Source: Defluviicoccus sp. bin129 (GTDB lineage: Bacteria; Pseudomonadota; Alphaproteobacteria; MPNO01). Taken from it: a stretch of 61,681 nt of DNA. The stretch is from assembly GCA_002239065.1 (NCBI GenBank), contig MPNO01000022.1, forward strand, positions 1-61,681, in the 5' to 3' direction. The position numbers were made by a program, and so were the translations under genes. Positions 25,945 through 33,852 of this stretch are shown in pieces; positions within the stretch are counted from its first letter, which is position 1, and every line of letters starts with the position of its first letter. The notes below the pieces were generated by a model that saw nothing but the letters and a program-made list of their open reading frames with translations, searched no databases and was not told the DNA's origin.

Positions 25945-26284
25945 GACATTTCTCGACCGGGCACGATCGCAGCCGGCGGCCGCCGGAGAGGCCTCTCACC
26001 CCGACCCCGTCGCCGAGGGGAGACGGGGACTGGCGGCGCCGACTCGCTACAGCCTTCTCCCCTCCCGCTTGCGGGAGAGGCCGGGGGAGGGCGTTGCGGC
26101 GGTTGGTTTCCCCGCGGAAAGATCGGGCCCGCGGGCGCCATTGGCGTGCCGTGTCGCCTGCCTGCTAGTATTCGTTCAAGAAGACTTCCAGTGCGCCGGA
26201 AGGTGCCGCGCGTGGCGTCGGGGGAGGACGGCAGATCGTCGATGATCCGGGGATCGCGGTGCGCGAAACGCCGGGGCGCGCCCG
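25945..26284. other. Intergenic region with REP-like hairpin
   Basis: About 340 bases without a gene. At 26062-26077 CTCCCGC and GCGGGAG form a tight hairpin inside a pyrimidine/purine-skewed stretch (26051-26092) of the kind repeated between alphaproteobacterial genes. It follows the second Rieske stop and could terminate or protect that mRNA. The remainder, up to the TRAP permease start, is unremarkable. Confidence 0.5.
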
Positions 26285-27604
26285 ATGATCGAGTGGTGGA
26301 TCCCGCTGCTGATCATCTTCGGGGGCGCGATGTTCCTGCTCCTCCAGGGCATCCCGGTCGCCTTCGCCTTCGTCATCGTGAACATGCTGGGGGTGCTGAT
26401 CCTCCAGGGCGGCGGCGCGGCCTTCAACACCTTCACCGCGAGCATGTACGCCTCGGTGACCAGCTTCACGCTGTTGCCGATCACGCTGTTCATCCTGATG
26501 GGCGAGATCCTGTGGCACTCGAAGGTCGCGTTCCGCGCGGTGGACGTGCTCGACAAGCTGATGGGCCGGCTGCCGGGCCGGCTCAGCCTGCTGACGGTCG
26601 CCTCGGGGACCATGTTCTCCAGCCTGAGCGGCTCGACGATGGCGAACACGGCTCTGCTCGGGACCATGCTGCTGCCCGACATGCAGCGCCGCGGCTACAA
26701 GGCGCCGATGTCGATCGGGCCGATCATCGCGAGTGGCGGGCTGGCCATGATCGTGCCGCCAAGCTCGCTCGCGGTCATCCTGGCGGCGATCGGCAAGCTC
26801 TCCATCGGCCGGCTGCTGATCGCCGCGCTGATCCCCGGCCTGATCATGGCGGTGCTCTACATCGCCTACATCGTCATCCGCTGCAAGCTCCAGCCCGAGC
26901 TCACCCCTGCCTACGAGGTCGAGCGCACGCCGTGGCGCGAGCGCATCGTCGGGATCGTCAAGTACCTGCTTCCGCTGGGCGTGATCGTCTTCCTGGTGAC
27001 CGGCGTGATCGTGATCGGGGTGGCCACGCCCACCGAGGCGGCCGCGATGGGCTGCATGGGCTCGTTTATCGTCGCCTTCGCCTATGGCGGGCTGACCCGC
27101 GAGGTGATCGTCAAGTCGGTCACCGGCACGGTGAAGATTTCGGTGATGATGTTCGCCATCCTGATCGGCGCCATCGGGTTCAGCCAGATCATGGCGTTCT
27201 CCGGCGCCACGCGAGGCCTTCTGACCGCGGTCGGCAATCTCGACATCCATCCGCTGCTGCTCATCGTCTGCATGCAGATCGTCGTCCTGATCCTCGGCAC
27301 GTTCATGGAGCAGGTGGCGATCATGCTGATCACGCTGCCGCTCTACATCCCGATCGTGAAATTCCTGGGCTACGACCCGATCTGGTTCGGCGTCCTGATG
27401 CTGATCAACCTGGAGATGGCGCTGACCACGCCGCCCTTCGGGATGCTGCTGTTCGTGATGAAGGGTGTGGCGCCACCGGGCACCAAGATCAAGGCGATCT
27501 ACATGGCCGGGCTGCCGTTCCTGGTCTGCGATCTGATCGCTCTCGCCGTGGTCCTGCTGGTGCCCGAGACCACGACCCTGCTGCAGGATCTGTTTTACAG
27601 GTGA
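26285..27604 (+). CDS. dctM: TRAP transporter large permease (DctM)
   Basis: A 439-residue inner-membrane ion-coupled transport subunit with about 12 membrane segments. DctM signatures are LSGSTMANTALLGTMLLPDM, IVPPSSLAVILAAIGKLSIG, TPTEAAAMGCMG and LTTPPFGMLLFVMKG. It comes first in an M-P-Q gene order, which is unusual because receptor or DctQ genes usually lead. It probably takes up an organic acid with sodium. Confidence 0.92.
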   Translation: MIEWWIPLLIIFGGAMFLLLQGIPVAFAFVIVNMLGVLILQGGGAAFNTFTASMYASVTSFTLLPITLFILMGEILWHSKVAFRAVDVLDKLMGRLPGRLSLLTVASGTMFSSLSGSTMANTALLGTMLLPDMQRRGYKAPMSIGPIIASGGLAMIVPPSSLAVILAAIGKLSIGRLLIAALIPGLIMAVLYIAYIVIRCKLQPELTPAYEVERTPWRERIVGIVKYLLPLGVIVFLVTGVIVIGVATPTEAAAMGCMGSFIVAFAYGGLTREVIVKSVTGTVKISVMMFAILIGAIGFSQIMAFSGATRGLLTAVGNLDIHPLLLIVCMQIVVLILGTFMEQVAIMLITLPLYIPIVKFLGYDPIWFGVLMLINLEMALTTPPFGMLLFVMKGVAPPGTKIKAIYMAGLPFLVCDLIALAVVLLVPETTTLLQDLFYR

Positions 27605-27674
27605 CGATGCTCGGTGGAGATGGGGCTGCGCCCGAATTGCGCAGGTGAAATGCGCAGTGCTACGTTTTTGACCA

Positions 27675-27695
27675 AGACCACCACTCGGATGGTCT
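27675..27695 (+). other. Small stem-loop before the TRAP receptor gene
   Basis: AGACCA (27675-27680) and TGGTCT (27690-27695) are inverted, 9-base loop, 17 bases before the receptor ATG. It may aid differential expression of the receptor over the preceding DctM gene. Weak evidence. Confidence 0.3.
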
Positions 27696-27711
27696 CAACT
27701 GGGGGGAAGAC

Positions 27712-28704
27712 ATGTCGTTTGCCAAACTGTCCAAAGTCCCGCTCGCGCTGGCCCTCGCCGGCGCGATCGGCCTGTTCGGCCACGCCGCCACCGTCAGGGC
27801 GGCGGATCCGATCGTCCTCAAGGGCCTGCTGCCATGGCCCGCCGACTTCATCGGCAGCCACGGCTTCCTGACATTCCAGAAGGAGGTCAACAAGGCGCTC
27901 AAGGGCAAGGTGATCGTCAGCCTGATCGGCGGCTCCGAGGTGGTGCCGCCCTTCGAGCAGTTCGAGGCGGTGCGCGACGGTGTCGTCGACGTGCTGATGA
28001 CCGCGGGCGCCTACTATCGGGCGACCGTGCCGGAAGCGGCGGCCAGCCTCGGGGTCAAGAAGTTCGCCAGCGAGCTGCGGCCGCTCGGCTATACGGCGTT
28101 GATGCGGAAAATTCACGCCGAGCACGGGGTCTACTACCACTCGCATGTCGGCGGCACCAAGGGCAACGGCTATCGGTGCTACGGCAACAAGAAGATCGCC
28201 AGCTCCGATCTGACCGGGTTGAAGATGCGGGTCTCGCCGACCTACGTGCCCCTGGTCAAGGGCCTCAACGGCACGCCGATCCTGATGAAGGCCGGCGAGG
28301 TTTACACCGCCATGGAACGCGGCGTGGTCGACGGATTCTGCTGGACCTTCCTCGGCATCCGCGATTTCGGCTTCCACGAGGTCACGAAATACGTCTATGA
28401 CATCCCGTTCTATTCGAACGACACGGCGGTGCTGATCAACATGAAGACCTGGAACGGCCTGCCGGCGGATATCCGCAAGACGATCGACGACCTCGCGCCG
28501 GCGATCGAAAAGGCGGAGGAGAAGTTTCTGACCGAGAGGAATAACCAGGAGGATGCCGCTCTCAAGAAGGAGGGGCTGGAGTTCATCCGCCTGAGCGACG
28601 CGGAAACCGAGAAGTGGCTTGCCGCGGCCTATGACGCGCATTGGGCCGAGATCGAGAAGAAGAGCCCGAAATACGGCAAGGAACTCAGAAAATTCGCCGA
28701 CTAG
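27712..28704 (+). CDS. dctP: TRAP transporter substrate-binding protein (DctP)
   Basis: A 330-residue periplasmic receptor with a signal peptide (VPLALALAGAIGLFGHAATVRA, cut near RAADP). The ligand-anchoring Arg of DctP receptors is present in SSDLTGLKMRVSPTY, so an organic acid ligand is expected. The pattern FCWTFLGIRDFGFHEVTKYV is typical of this subfamily. Partner of the adjacent DctM and DctQ genes. A GGGGGGAA ribosome site precedes the ATG. Confidence 0.9.
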   Translation: MSFAKLSKVPLALALAGAIGLFGHAATVRAADPIVLKGLLPWPADFIGSHGFLTFQKEVNKALKGKVIVSLIGGSEVVPPFEQFEAVRDGVVDVLMTAGAYYRATVPEAAASLGVKKFASELRPLGYTALMRKIHAEHGVYYHSHVGGTKGNGYRCYGNKKIASSDLTGLKMRVSPTYVPLVKGLNGTPILMKAGEVYTAMERGVVDGFCWTFLGIRDFGFHEVTKYVYDIPFYSNDTAVLINMKTWNGLPADIRKTIDDLAPAIEKAEEKFLTERNNQEDAALKKEGLEFIRLSDAETEKWLAAAYDAHWAEIEKKSPKYGKELRKFAD

Positions 28705-28782
28705 CCGGCGCATCGGGGAGGCGTTCGACACCTGGTCGCCGCCTCACCCGCTTTCTCCCACGGATACGGTAACGCGGACCCC

Positions 28783-29274
28783 ATGAACCCCGTCGCCGCC
28801 TATGATCGTTTCCTCGGCCTGCTCGCCGCGGTCGTCGGGCTCATGGTGCTGGCCTCGATGGTGTTCGTCGTGGTCGACGTGCTGCTGCGCTATTTCTTTG
28901 GCGCGCCGATCGGCTGGGTGATCGAGGTCTGCGAGTATTTCCTTCTGTTCACGCCGTTCCTCGGCATGGCCTGGCTGGTGCGCCAGGCGGAGGGCCATAT
29001 CCGCATCGATGTGCTGGTCCAGACGCTCGATGCCCGGACCCAGGCGGTCTTCAATTGCTGGGGCTCGTTTCTGATCGTCTGCGCGCTGGTGCCGGGCGCC
29101 TATTACTCGGCGATCTCCGCCTGGAGCCATGTCGAACGCAACGTCATGACGCCTGGCGTCTATCCGGTTCCCAAGGGTTATCTGATGTTCGTCATCACCC
29201 TGGGGTTCGCGCTCACGGCGATAGAATTCACGCGCAAGGCCTGGGGCCACTACCGGGAAATACGCTCTCTGTAG
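28783..29274 (+). CDS. dctQ: TRAP transporter small permease (DctQ)
   Basis: A 163-residue four-helix membrane protein. The pattern DVLLRYFFGAPIGWVIEVCEYFL and the later GHIRIDVLVQTL are the DctQ family core. It is last in the DctM-DctP-DctQ operon and is followed by a large nested palindrome. Confidence 0.9.
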   Translation: MNPVAAYDRFLGLLAAVVGLMVLASMVFVVVDVLLRYFFGAPIGWVIEVCEYFLLFTPFLGMAWLVRQAEGHIRIDVLVQTLDARTQAVFNCWGSFLIVCALVPGAYYSAISAWSHVERNVMTPGVYPVPKGYLMFVITLGFALTAIEFTRKAWGHYREIRSL

Positions 29275-29308
29275 CGGCCGGCGACGACGGATCTGCCGGC
29301 TCTTGGTC

Positions 29309-29521
29309 ATATCGACCGGAACCGTGCGGCGCGCGGCGGAGCGGAGAAACCTCGTCCCCGTGGCCTCCCCTTCGTCATTTCGACCGGAGCCGTGCGGCAG
29401 CACGGCGGAGTGGAGAAACCTCGTCCCCGTGGGGCAGGGAGGTTTCTCCACTACGCGCCTTCGGCGCTCCGGTCGAAATGACGAGGGAGGTGCCGCGCCT
29501 TCGGCACCGCGGTCGAAATGA
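29309..29521. repeat. Nested long palindrome (REP-like) at TRAP operon end
   Basis: An 18-base perfect inverted repeat (29373-29390 with 29466-29483) encloses a second 12-base one (29411-29422 with 29439-29450). A degenerate second left arm (29309-29363) lies outside on the left and a partial second right arm (29490-29521) on the right. The whole can fold into a long cruciform or hairpin, sitting between converging TRAP and NicX-type genes where a bidirectional terminator is expected. Confidence 0.85.
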
Positions 29522-29539
29522 CGGATGAAGGGTTCGGGG

Positions 29540-30556
29540 TCAGCGCCCCGGCGCGCGCTGATCCTCGGGCACGACTTCACCCTTCAGCACCATCGGCTCG
29601 CCGTCGAGCCAGACCGAGCAATTGCGCATCGGGATATCCAGGTGGCACAGCGTGTCGCGCGGTCCGCCGGCGTCGTCGTTGGGGCCGGTCGAGAACATGA
29701 AGTTGCCGTAATAGGCGCGGCCGTCATTGCCGTTGGTCTGCGCCTTGTCCATCATCCCGAGCGCGGTCCAGCTCGCCCTGGGCTGCAATCCCCAGCCGAC
29801 ATGCGACATCGCGAAGCCGTCGCGATCGTTGTAGCTCTCGATGAATTCCCGCATGTAGTCGGCGTCGAAATCGCCCGATATCCCGGTAATGAACCCATCC
29901 GCGAAATCGACCCGGATCGGTGTCTGGACGTATGACTTGAACGGAAAGACGATGTCGCCCCGGTCGACGACAATGGTCCCGCGCGCCGACAACTCGTTGG
30001 GCCAAGTGGCGACGAACCCCGCCGGCCAGTGGTCCCAGTGGCCCGGATCGTCGGAATAGCCGTACTCGTACAGAACCGGGTATTCCCCGAGATCGCATTC
30101 GAAATTCGTGCCCGCGTCCGATTCGACCCGCATGGTCTTCGCGGCCTCGATCCGCCTGCCCGCGGCGTAGACCCGGCGCTTGTCGTCCTCGCGCGGCATC
30201 ATCCGCGCGAGCGCCTGGGGCGGTTCGGTGACGTAGAGAATGCGCGTGTCCGCCGCCCGGATGTGCGGCAGCTCGCCGCCGCGCAGCAGATGCAGCCCCA
30301 CGAGGTCGATCACCATGTCGGCGGCGCGCATCGCGTCCATCGCGACCTCGTTTTCGCGCAGGCGCGAGCCGCCGATATGCGGTTCCATGTGGATGGTCGT
30401 GGCGCCGATTTGGATGCACGCATTGCGCGCCGCCTTGATGTTTTCCGGCCTCGCCTCGGGCTTGGTCAAGACGACGACGGTCTCCCCGTCATGGACCCTG
30501 CAGAGGCGCAGAACTTCTTCCCACATTCCTATCTGCTGCGATTCGCTGAGAGCCAT
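29540..30556 (-). CDS. nicX: 2,5-dihydroxypyridine 5,6-dioxygenase (NicX-like)
   Basis: A 338-residue protein of the NicX / M29-like fold. NicX opens 2,5-dihydroxypyridine to N-formylmaleamate in nicotinate degradation. Long stretches match the Pseudomonas enzyme as I recall it: EPPQALARMMPREDDKRRV, GWGLQPRASWTALGM, YGNFMFSTGPN and CHLDIPMRNC. The iron residues reported for that enzyme (Glu177, His265, His318, Asp320) map with a constant 13-residue offset to Glu164, His252, His305 and Asp307. No nicC, nicD, nicE or nicF homologue adjoins clearly; the neighbours are a CoA ligase and a TRAP importer, so the imported compound may be a different hydroxypyridine or N-heterocycle. Confidence 0.82.
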   Translation of the reverse strand: MALSESQQIGMWEEVLRLCRVHDGETVVVLTKPEARPENIKAARNACIQIGATTIHMEPHIGGSRLRENEVAMDAMRAADMVIDLVGLHLLRGGELPHIRAADTRILYVTEPPQALARMMPREDDKRRVYAAGRRIEAAKTMRVESDAGTNFECDLGEYPVLYEYGYSDDPGHWDHWPAGFVATWPNELSARGTIVVDRGDIVFPFKSYVQTPIRVDFADGFITGISGDFDADYMREFIESYNDRDGFAMSHVGWGLQPRASWTALGMMDKAQTNGNDGRAYYGNFMFSTGPNDDAGGPRDTLCHLDIPMRNCSVWLDGEPMVLKGEVVPEDQRAPGR

Positions 30557-30570
30557 CGGACGATTCCTCT

Positions 30571-32016
30571 CTATCTCGTGTATCCGGGCCTGCGGTCGAC
30601 CAGGCGCTTTGGCTTGCCCTCGCGGCCGCCCACATTGGCGATCTCGTCGAGGCTGCCCTGTGCCACCAGCTCGACCGTGACGCCGAGCCCGAGATCGCCC
30701 TTCAGCACGTTCTCCATGCGCTCCCTGAGCCCGTCCGCCGCGCCGGCGTCGCTGCGCACCTCGATCTGCACGGTCATCTCGTCGCGCCGGACGCCGCGGT
30801 TCTCGACGGTCTCGGCGATGCATACCCATTCGCCGGTGGTGCGCTCGTCGCTGGTGACCGCGCTGAGGCAGGCCATCGGGTTGAGGTTTACGCCGCGGAT
30901 CTTGACCATGTCGTCGGATCGGCCGAGGAAATGGTCCATGCGGCGGAAATTGCTGCCGCAGTCGCAGGTGTCCGTGTGAATGACGCGCCCGAGATCGCGC
31001 AGGTTGAAGCGGACGATCGGCGGCAGCGCCCGGTAAAACACCGTCACCACCAGGTTGCCGCTCCCGCCGTCCGGCACCGGCTCCCCGGTCTCGGTATCGA
31101 CGATCTCGAAATACATGCAGTCCTCGGAGAAGTGGAGGCCGTTCTTGTGGCGGCATTCGAATGCGCCGCCGCCCATCTCGTTGGTGCCGTAATTGTCGTA
31201 GACGTCGCAGCCCAGCGCATCCTCCATCTCGGCGCGGAGCGCGCCCTTGGTGTCGGGTCCGAGGAAGGTCAGCACGGACTTGGTGCCGAGCTCGCGGAAA
31301 TCGCGGCCGAGCTCGTCCCGGCTCGCCTGGGCCAGGCGCAGCATGTATTCCGGGAACGAGCACCAGAGATTGGTGCCGTAATCGAAGGCGATCTCCATCT
31401 GCCGCCGGCTCGGCGTCACCACGCCGGTGCCGGTGGTCAGCGGAAGGATGCCGAGATAGTCGTGCACCGCCTTGTAGACGCACCAGCCGAGATTGCCGAG
31501 CGCGAGCGTCACCGGGATTTGCATTACGTCGCCGGGCCGGGCGCCTTGCATGTATAGCGTGCGCGCCGCGGTGAGCCCGTTGAGCTCCCATTCCTGCGGC
31601 CGGTAGAGCGTTACCCGCGGCTTGCCCGTGGTGCCGCCCGAGGTCTGCATCTTCAGAGGCGCCGTTGCACGCTCCGCCGGGCCGACATCGTGGAACTCGC
31701 CGAAGGGCGGGTTCTCGAGCTGGTCCCGCTTCACGTCGTCGGAGTTGTAGGTCGGGATCTTGTGGCTGTCGTCGATGCTCGCGACGTCGCCCGGCTCCAG
31801 CCCGGCCGCCCGCCAGCGCTTGCGGTAGAAAGGGTTGTTCCAGGCGTGTTCGACGCAGCGGAGGAAGCGTTCGTTCTGCAATTCGCGGACCCGCCCGGCC
31901 GGCCACTTGTAGACCGTCTCCGCGAACACGTCGGGGACCGGGTAGTCGCGATGGAGCTGCGCCCAGTCCACGGCGCCGTGATAGATCGGCAATCTGCTCG
32001 CCCGAAAGCCGTTCAT
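30571..32016 (-). CDS. Phenylacetate-CoA ligase family (PaaK-like) AMP ligase
   Basis: A 481-residue adenylate-forming enzyme of the PaaK type. TSGGTTGKPRVTLY is the ATP-binding P-loop-like motif; the middle has YDNYGTNEMGG and FNLRDLGRVI, and the C-terminal lid starts near GRSDDMVKIRGVNL. It should activate an aromatic or heteroaromatic acid to its CoA thioester. It lies 14 bases upstream of the NicX-like gene on the same strand, so the two form an operon for degrading one compound. Confidence 0.88.
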   Translation of the reverse strand: MNGFRASRLPIYHGAVDWAQLHRDYPVPDVFAETVYKWPAGRVRELQNERFLRCVEHAWNNPFYRKRWRAAGLEPGDVASIDDSHKIPTYNSDDVKRDQLENPPFGEFHDVGPAERATAPLKMQTSGGTTGKPRVTLYRPQEWELNGLTAARTLYMQGARPGDVMQIPVTLALGNLGWCVYKAVHDYLGILPLTTGTGVVTPSRRQMEIAFDYGTNLWCSFPEYMLRLAQASRDELGRDFRELGTKSVLTFLGPDTKGALRAEMEDALGCDVYDNYGTNEMGGGAFECRHKNGLHFSEDCMYFEIVDTETGEPVPDGGSGNLVVTVFYRALPPIVRFNLRDLGRVIHTDTCDCGSNFRRMDHFLGRSDDMVKIRGVNLNPMACLSAVTSDERTTGEWVCIAETVENRGVRRDEMTVQIEVRSDAGAADGLRERMENVLKGDLGLGVTVELVAQGSLDEIANVGGREGKPKRLVDRRPGYTR

Positions 32017-32071
32017 GGTCGCTGGTCCTCCCCTGTTATGCTACCCCGCGCGACGCCACGAGGGGAGAGTC

Positions 32072-32944
32072 ATGAGGGTCTTCGACTGCCATTCGCACTG
32101 GAGCACCGAGCGCGGCTACATCTTCCAGGATCCGGTGGAACGCGCCAGCCAGGAACGGATCTGGCGCACCGCCGCCGAATTCCAGACCGAGCAGGAAATG
32201 GCGGATACCTTCCGCAGGAACAACGTGCGCACGATCCTCGACCTCGCCTTGACCGCCTGGATGGACGATCTCGACGAGATCCGGGAGATCCACGATTACT
32301 GCTTCGATGTCGCGCGGCAGCACCGCGACGTGATCTTCGGGCACTGGCTGTCTTTCAACCCGGAAATCGGCAAGGACGGCATCCGGGAATTCGAACGCGC
32401 GGTGGCCGCGGATGCCGGCTTCATCGGCTTCGGCATCGTCGGCCAGATGGCGGACGGTTATCCCGCCAGCGATCCCATTTGGGATCCCTTTTACAAGGTT
32501 TCGATAGACGCCGGCATCCCGGTGCTCATCCATTGCGGGCTCACCGGCATCGGCCAGGGACAGCCAGGCGGCAAGGGCATCCTGCTCGACAACGGCCATC
32601 CCCGGCATATCGATGCGGTTGCCGCGCGGTTTCCCGAGTTGAAGATCCTCGCGGCCCGGCCGGCCTTTCCCTGGCAGGACGATATGATTGCCATCCTGCT
32701 GCACAAGGGGAACGTCCACTACGAGCTGCATGGCTGGTCGCCGAAGACCCTGCCGCCCCAGCTCGTCCGGCAGATAGGCGGGCGTTTGCAAGACCGCATC
32801 ATGTTCGGTTGCGACTATCCCGTGCTGAAGTTCGAGATGATGATCGACCGCTGGCAGGGGCTGGGTCTTGGCGACGCGGTGCTCGAAAAGGTGTTCTACC
32901 GGAATGCCGAGGCCTATTTCCCGGGCGCGGCGCTGGACTCCTAG
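32072..32944 (+). CDS. Amidohydrolase-2 family metal-dependent hydrolase/decarboxylase
   Basis: A 290-residue TIM barrel of the amidohydrolase-2 group, which includes ACMS decarboxylase and gamma-resorcylate decarboxylase. The metal motif CHSHWS opens the protein (residues 6-8 HSH), His in LIHCGLTGIG follows, and Asp in FGCDYPVLK closes the site. ATG 32072 has an AGGGGAGAG ribosome site. It is divergent to the CoA ligase/NicX pair and may process a later intermediate. Hydrolase versus decarboxylase cannot be decided. Confidence 0.82.
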   Translation: MRVFDCHSHWSTERGYIFQDPVERASQERIWRTAAEFQTEQEMADTFRRNNVRTILDLALTAWMDDLDEIREIHDYCFDVARQHRDVIFGHWLSFNPEIGKDGIREFERAVAADAGFIGFGIVGQMADGYPASDPIWDPFYKVSIDAGIPVLIHCGLTGIGQGQPGGKGILLDNGHPRHIDAVAARFPELKILAARPAFPWQDDMIAILLHKGNVHYELHGWSPKTLPPQLVRQIGGRLQDRIMFGCDYPVLKFEMMIDRWQGLGLGDAVLEKVFYRNAEAYFPGAALDS

Positions 32945-33060
32945 CCGAAGGCGGCCGCGAGGACGTCATTCGTTTTGCGCAATGCGAGGGTGTCCCCGGC
33001 GGTCCCGCGCGGCTTCTTGCCCGCCCTGAGTCGGTCCAGAACCGTCAACAGCCGGTCCAT
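32941..33060 (-). CDS. Small open frame of unknown function
   Basis: A 39-residue frame beginning MDRLLTVLDRLRAGKK and ending VLAAAFG. It overlaps the amidohydrolase stop on the other strand by 4 bases. No family recognised; it may be the remains of a longer gene since the neighbouring minus-strand sequence is a relic. Confidence 0.25.
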   Translation of the reverse strand: MDRLLTVLDRLRAGKKPRGTAGDTLALRKTNDVLAAAFG

Positions 33061-33370
33061 CTCGCTTGCTCCGCCCCCCGACCCCGCCCGTTCCGAGGGG
33101 CCGGACCACCCGCTGCGCCCCACAAGTCGAGAATGCGCCGCACCGACCGCGGCATGCTGAGGCCGAAGGGATGCTCGATGCAGATGCCGCCGTGTTCGGG
33201 AAACTTCGCGGTGCCCCGGAGCCGGATCTGCACCGCCGCGCCGGCGCATTCGACCTTGGTCACCAAGCCGCCGTCCGCGACCGTCGCGGCCAGCGGCTGC
33301 GCGCCCGGCTCCGGCAGGCCTTCCGGCATCCCGTCCTGGCCCCGGATGGGCGAGGCGGGACCGTCCGCCT
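33061..33370 (-). other. Unrecognised coding-like stretch next to the ABC relic
   Basis: One minus-strand frame stays open and reads LAATVADGGLVTKVECAG, then IRLRG and ICIEHPFGLSMPRSVRRILD, which has ordinary protein composition. It lacks its own start because it continues out of frame from the ABC ATPase relic. I do not recognise the family; probably the 3' part of a second lost gene. Confidence 0.35.
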
Positions 33371-33781
33371 TCAGGGACGGGGCACCGGCAGGATGTCGTC
33401 TGCCCGGGCCTCCTTCCATCGGGTGAGAGGCAGCGCGACATTCTCGAAGACGGACATGTGGGGCCAGACGGCATAGGACTGAAAGACCATGCCGAGACCT
33501 CGGTGCTCCGGTCGTATGAACAGCCCGTCCGAGGCCGAATAGATCGGCCGCCCGTCGATGGATATCTCGCCGTCCTCCGGTATTTCGATCCCGGCAATAC
33601 AGCGCAGCAGCATCGACTTGCCGGAGACGCTGGGCCCCAGCAAAACGAAGAATTCCTCGCGTTCGACCTCGAGGTCCAGATTCGGCAGCGCCGCGACGGC
33701 CCCCTCCTTGACCTGGAAGACCTTTCTGAGCCGCCGAATGCTGATCATGGGCACGGATCCCGGAACGGTAGCGACCGCCAT
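33371..33781 (-). pseudogene. ABC transporter ATPase, 3'-truncated relic
   Basis: A 136-residue N-terminal half of a PotA/FbpC-type ATPase: ISIRRLRKVFQVKEGAVAAL, Walker A written GPSVSGKSM (normally GPSGSGKST/S-T), and the Q-loop MVFQSYAVWPHMSVFENVAL. It stops before the signature, Walker B and H-loop, so it cannot hydrolyse ATP. No permease or receptor of its own is nearby. The Val and Met changes in Walker A fit decay. Confidence 0.8.
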
Positions 33782-33852
33782 GGTAGCGGCGTGGCGGGGG
33801 GTGTCGAGGTCGGGGCGCGACGCGACTGTCCGGAGGGCCTGCCGCAGTCCTC

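Noticed and set aside
26062..26077. Possible CRISPR-like or multi-copy repeat at the CTCCCGC hairpin.
   Set aside because: Only one unit is present with no spaced repetition; kept as a single REP-like hairpin.
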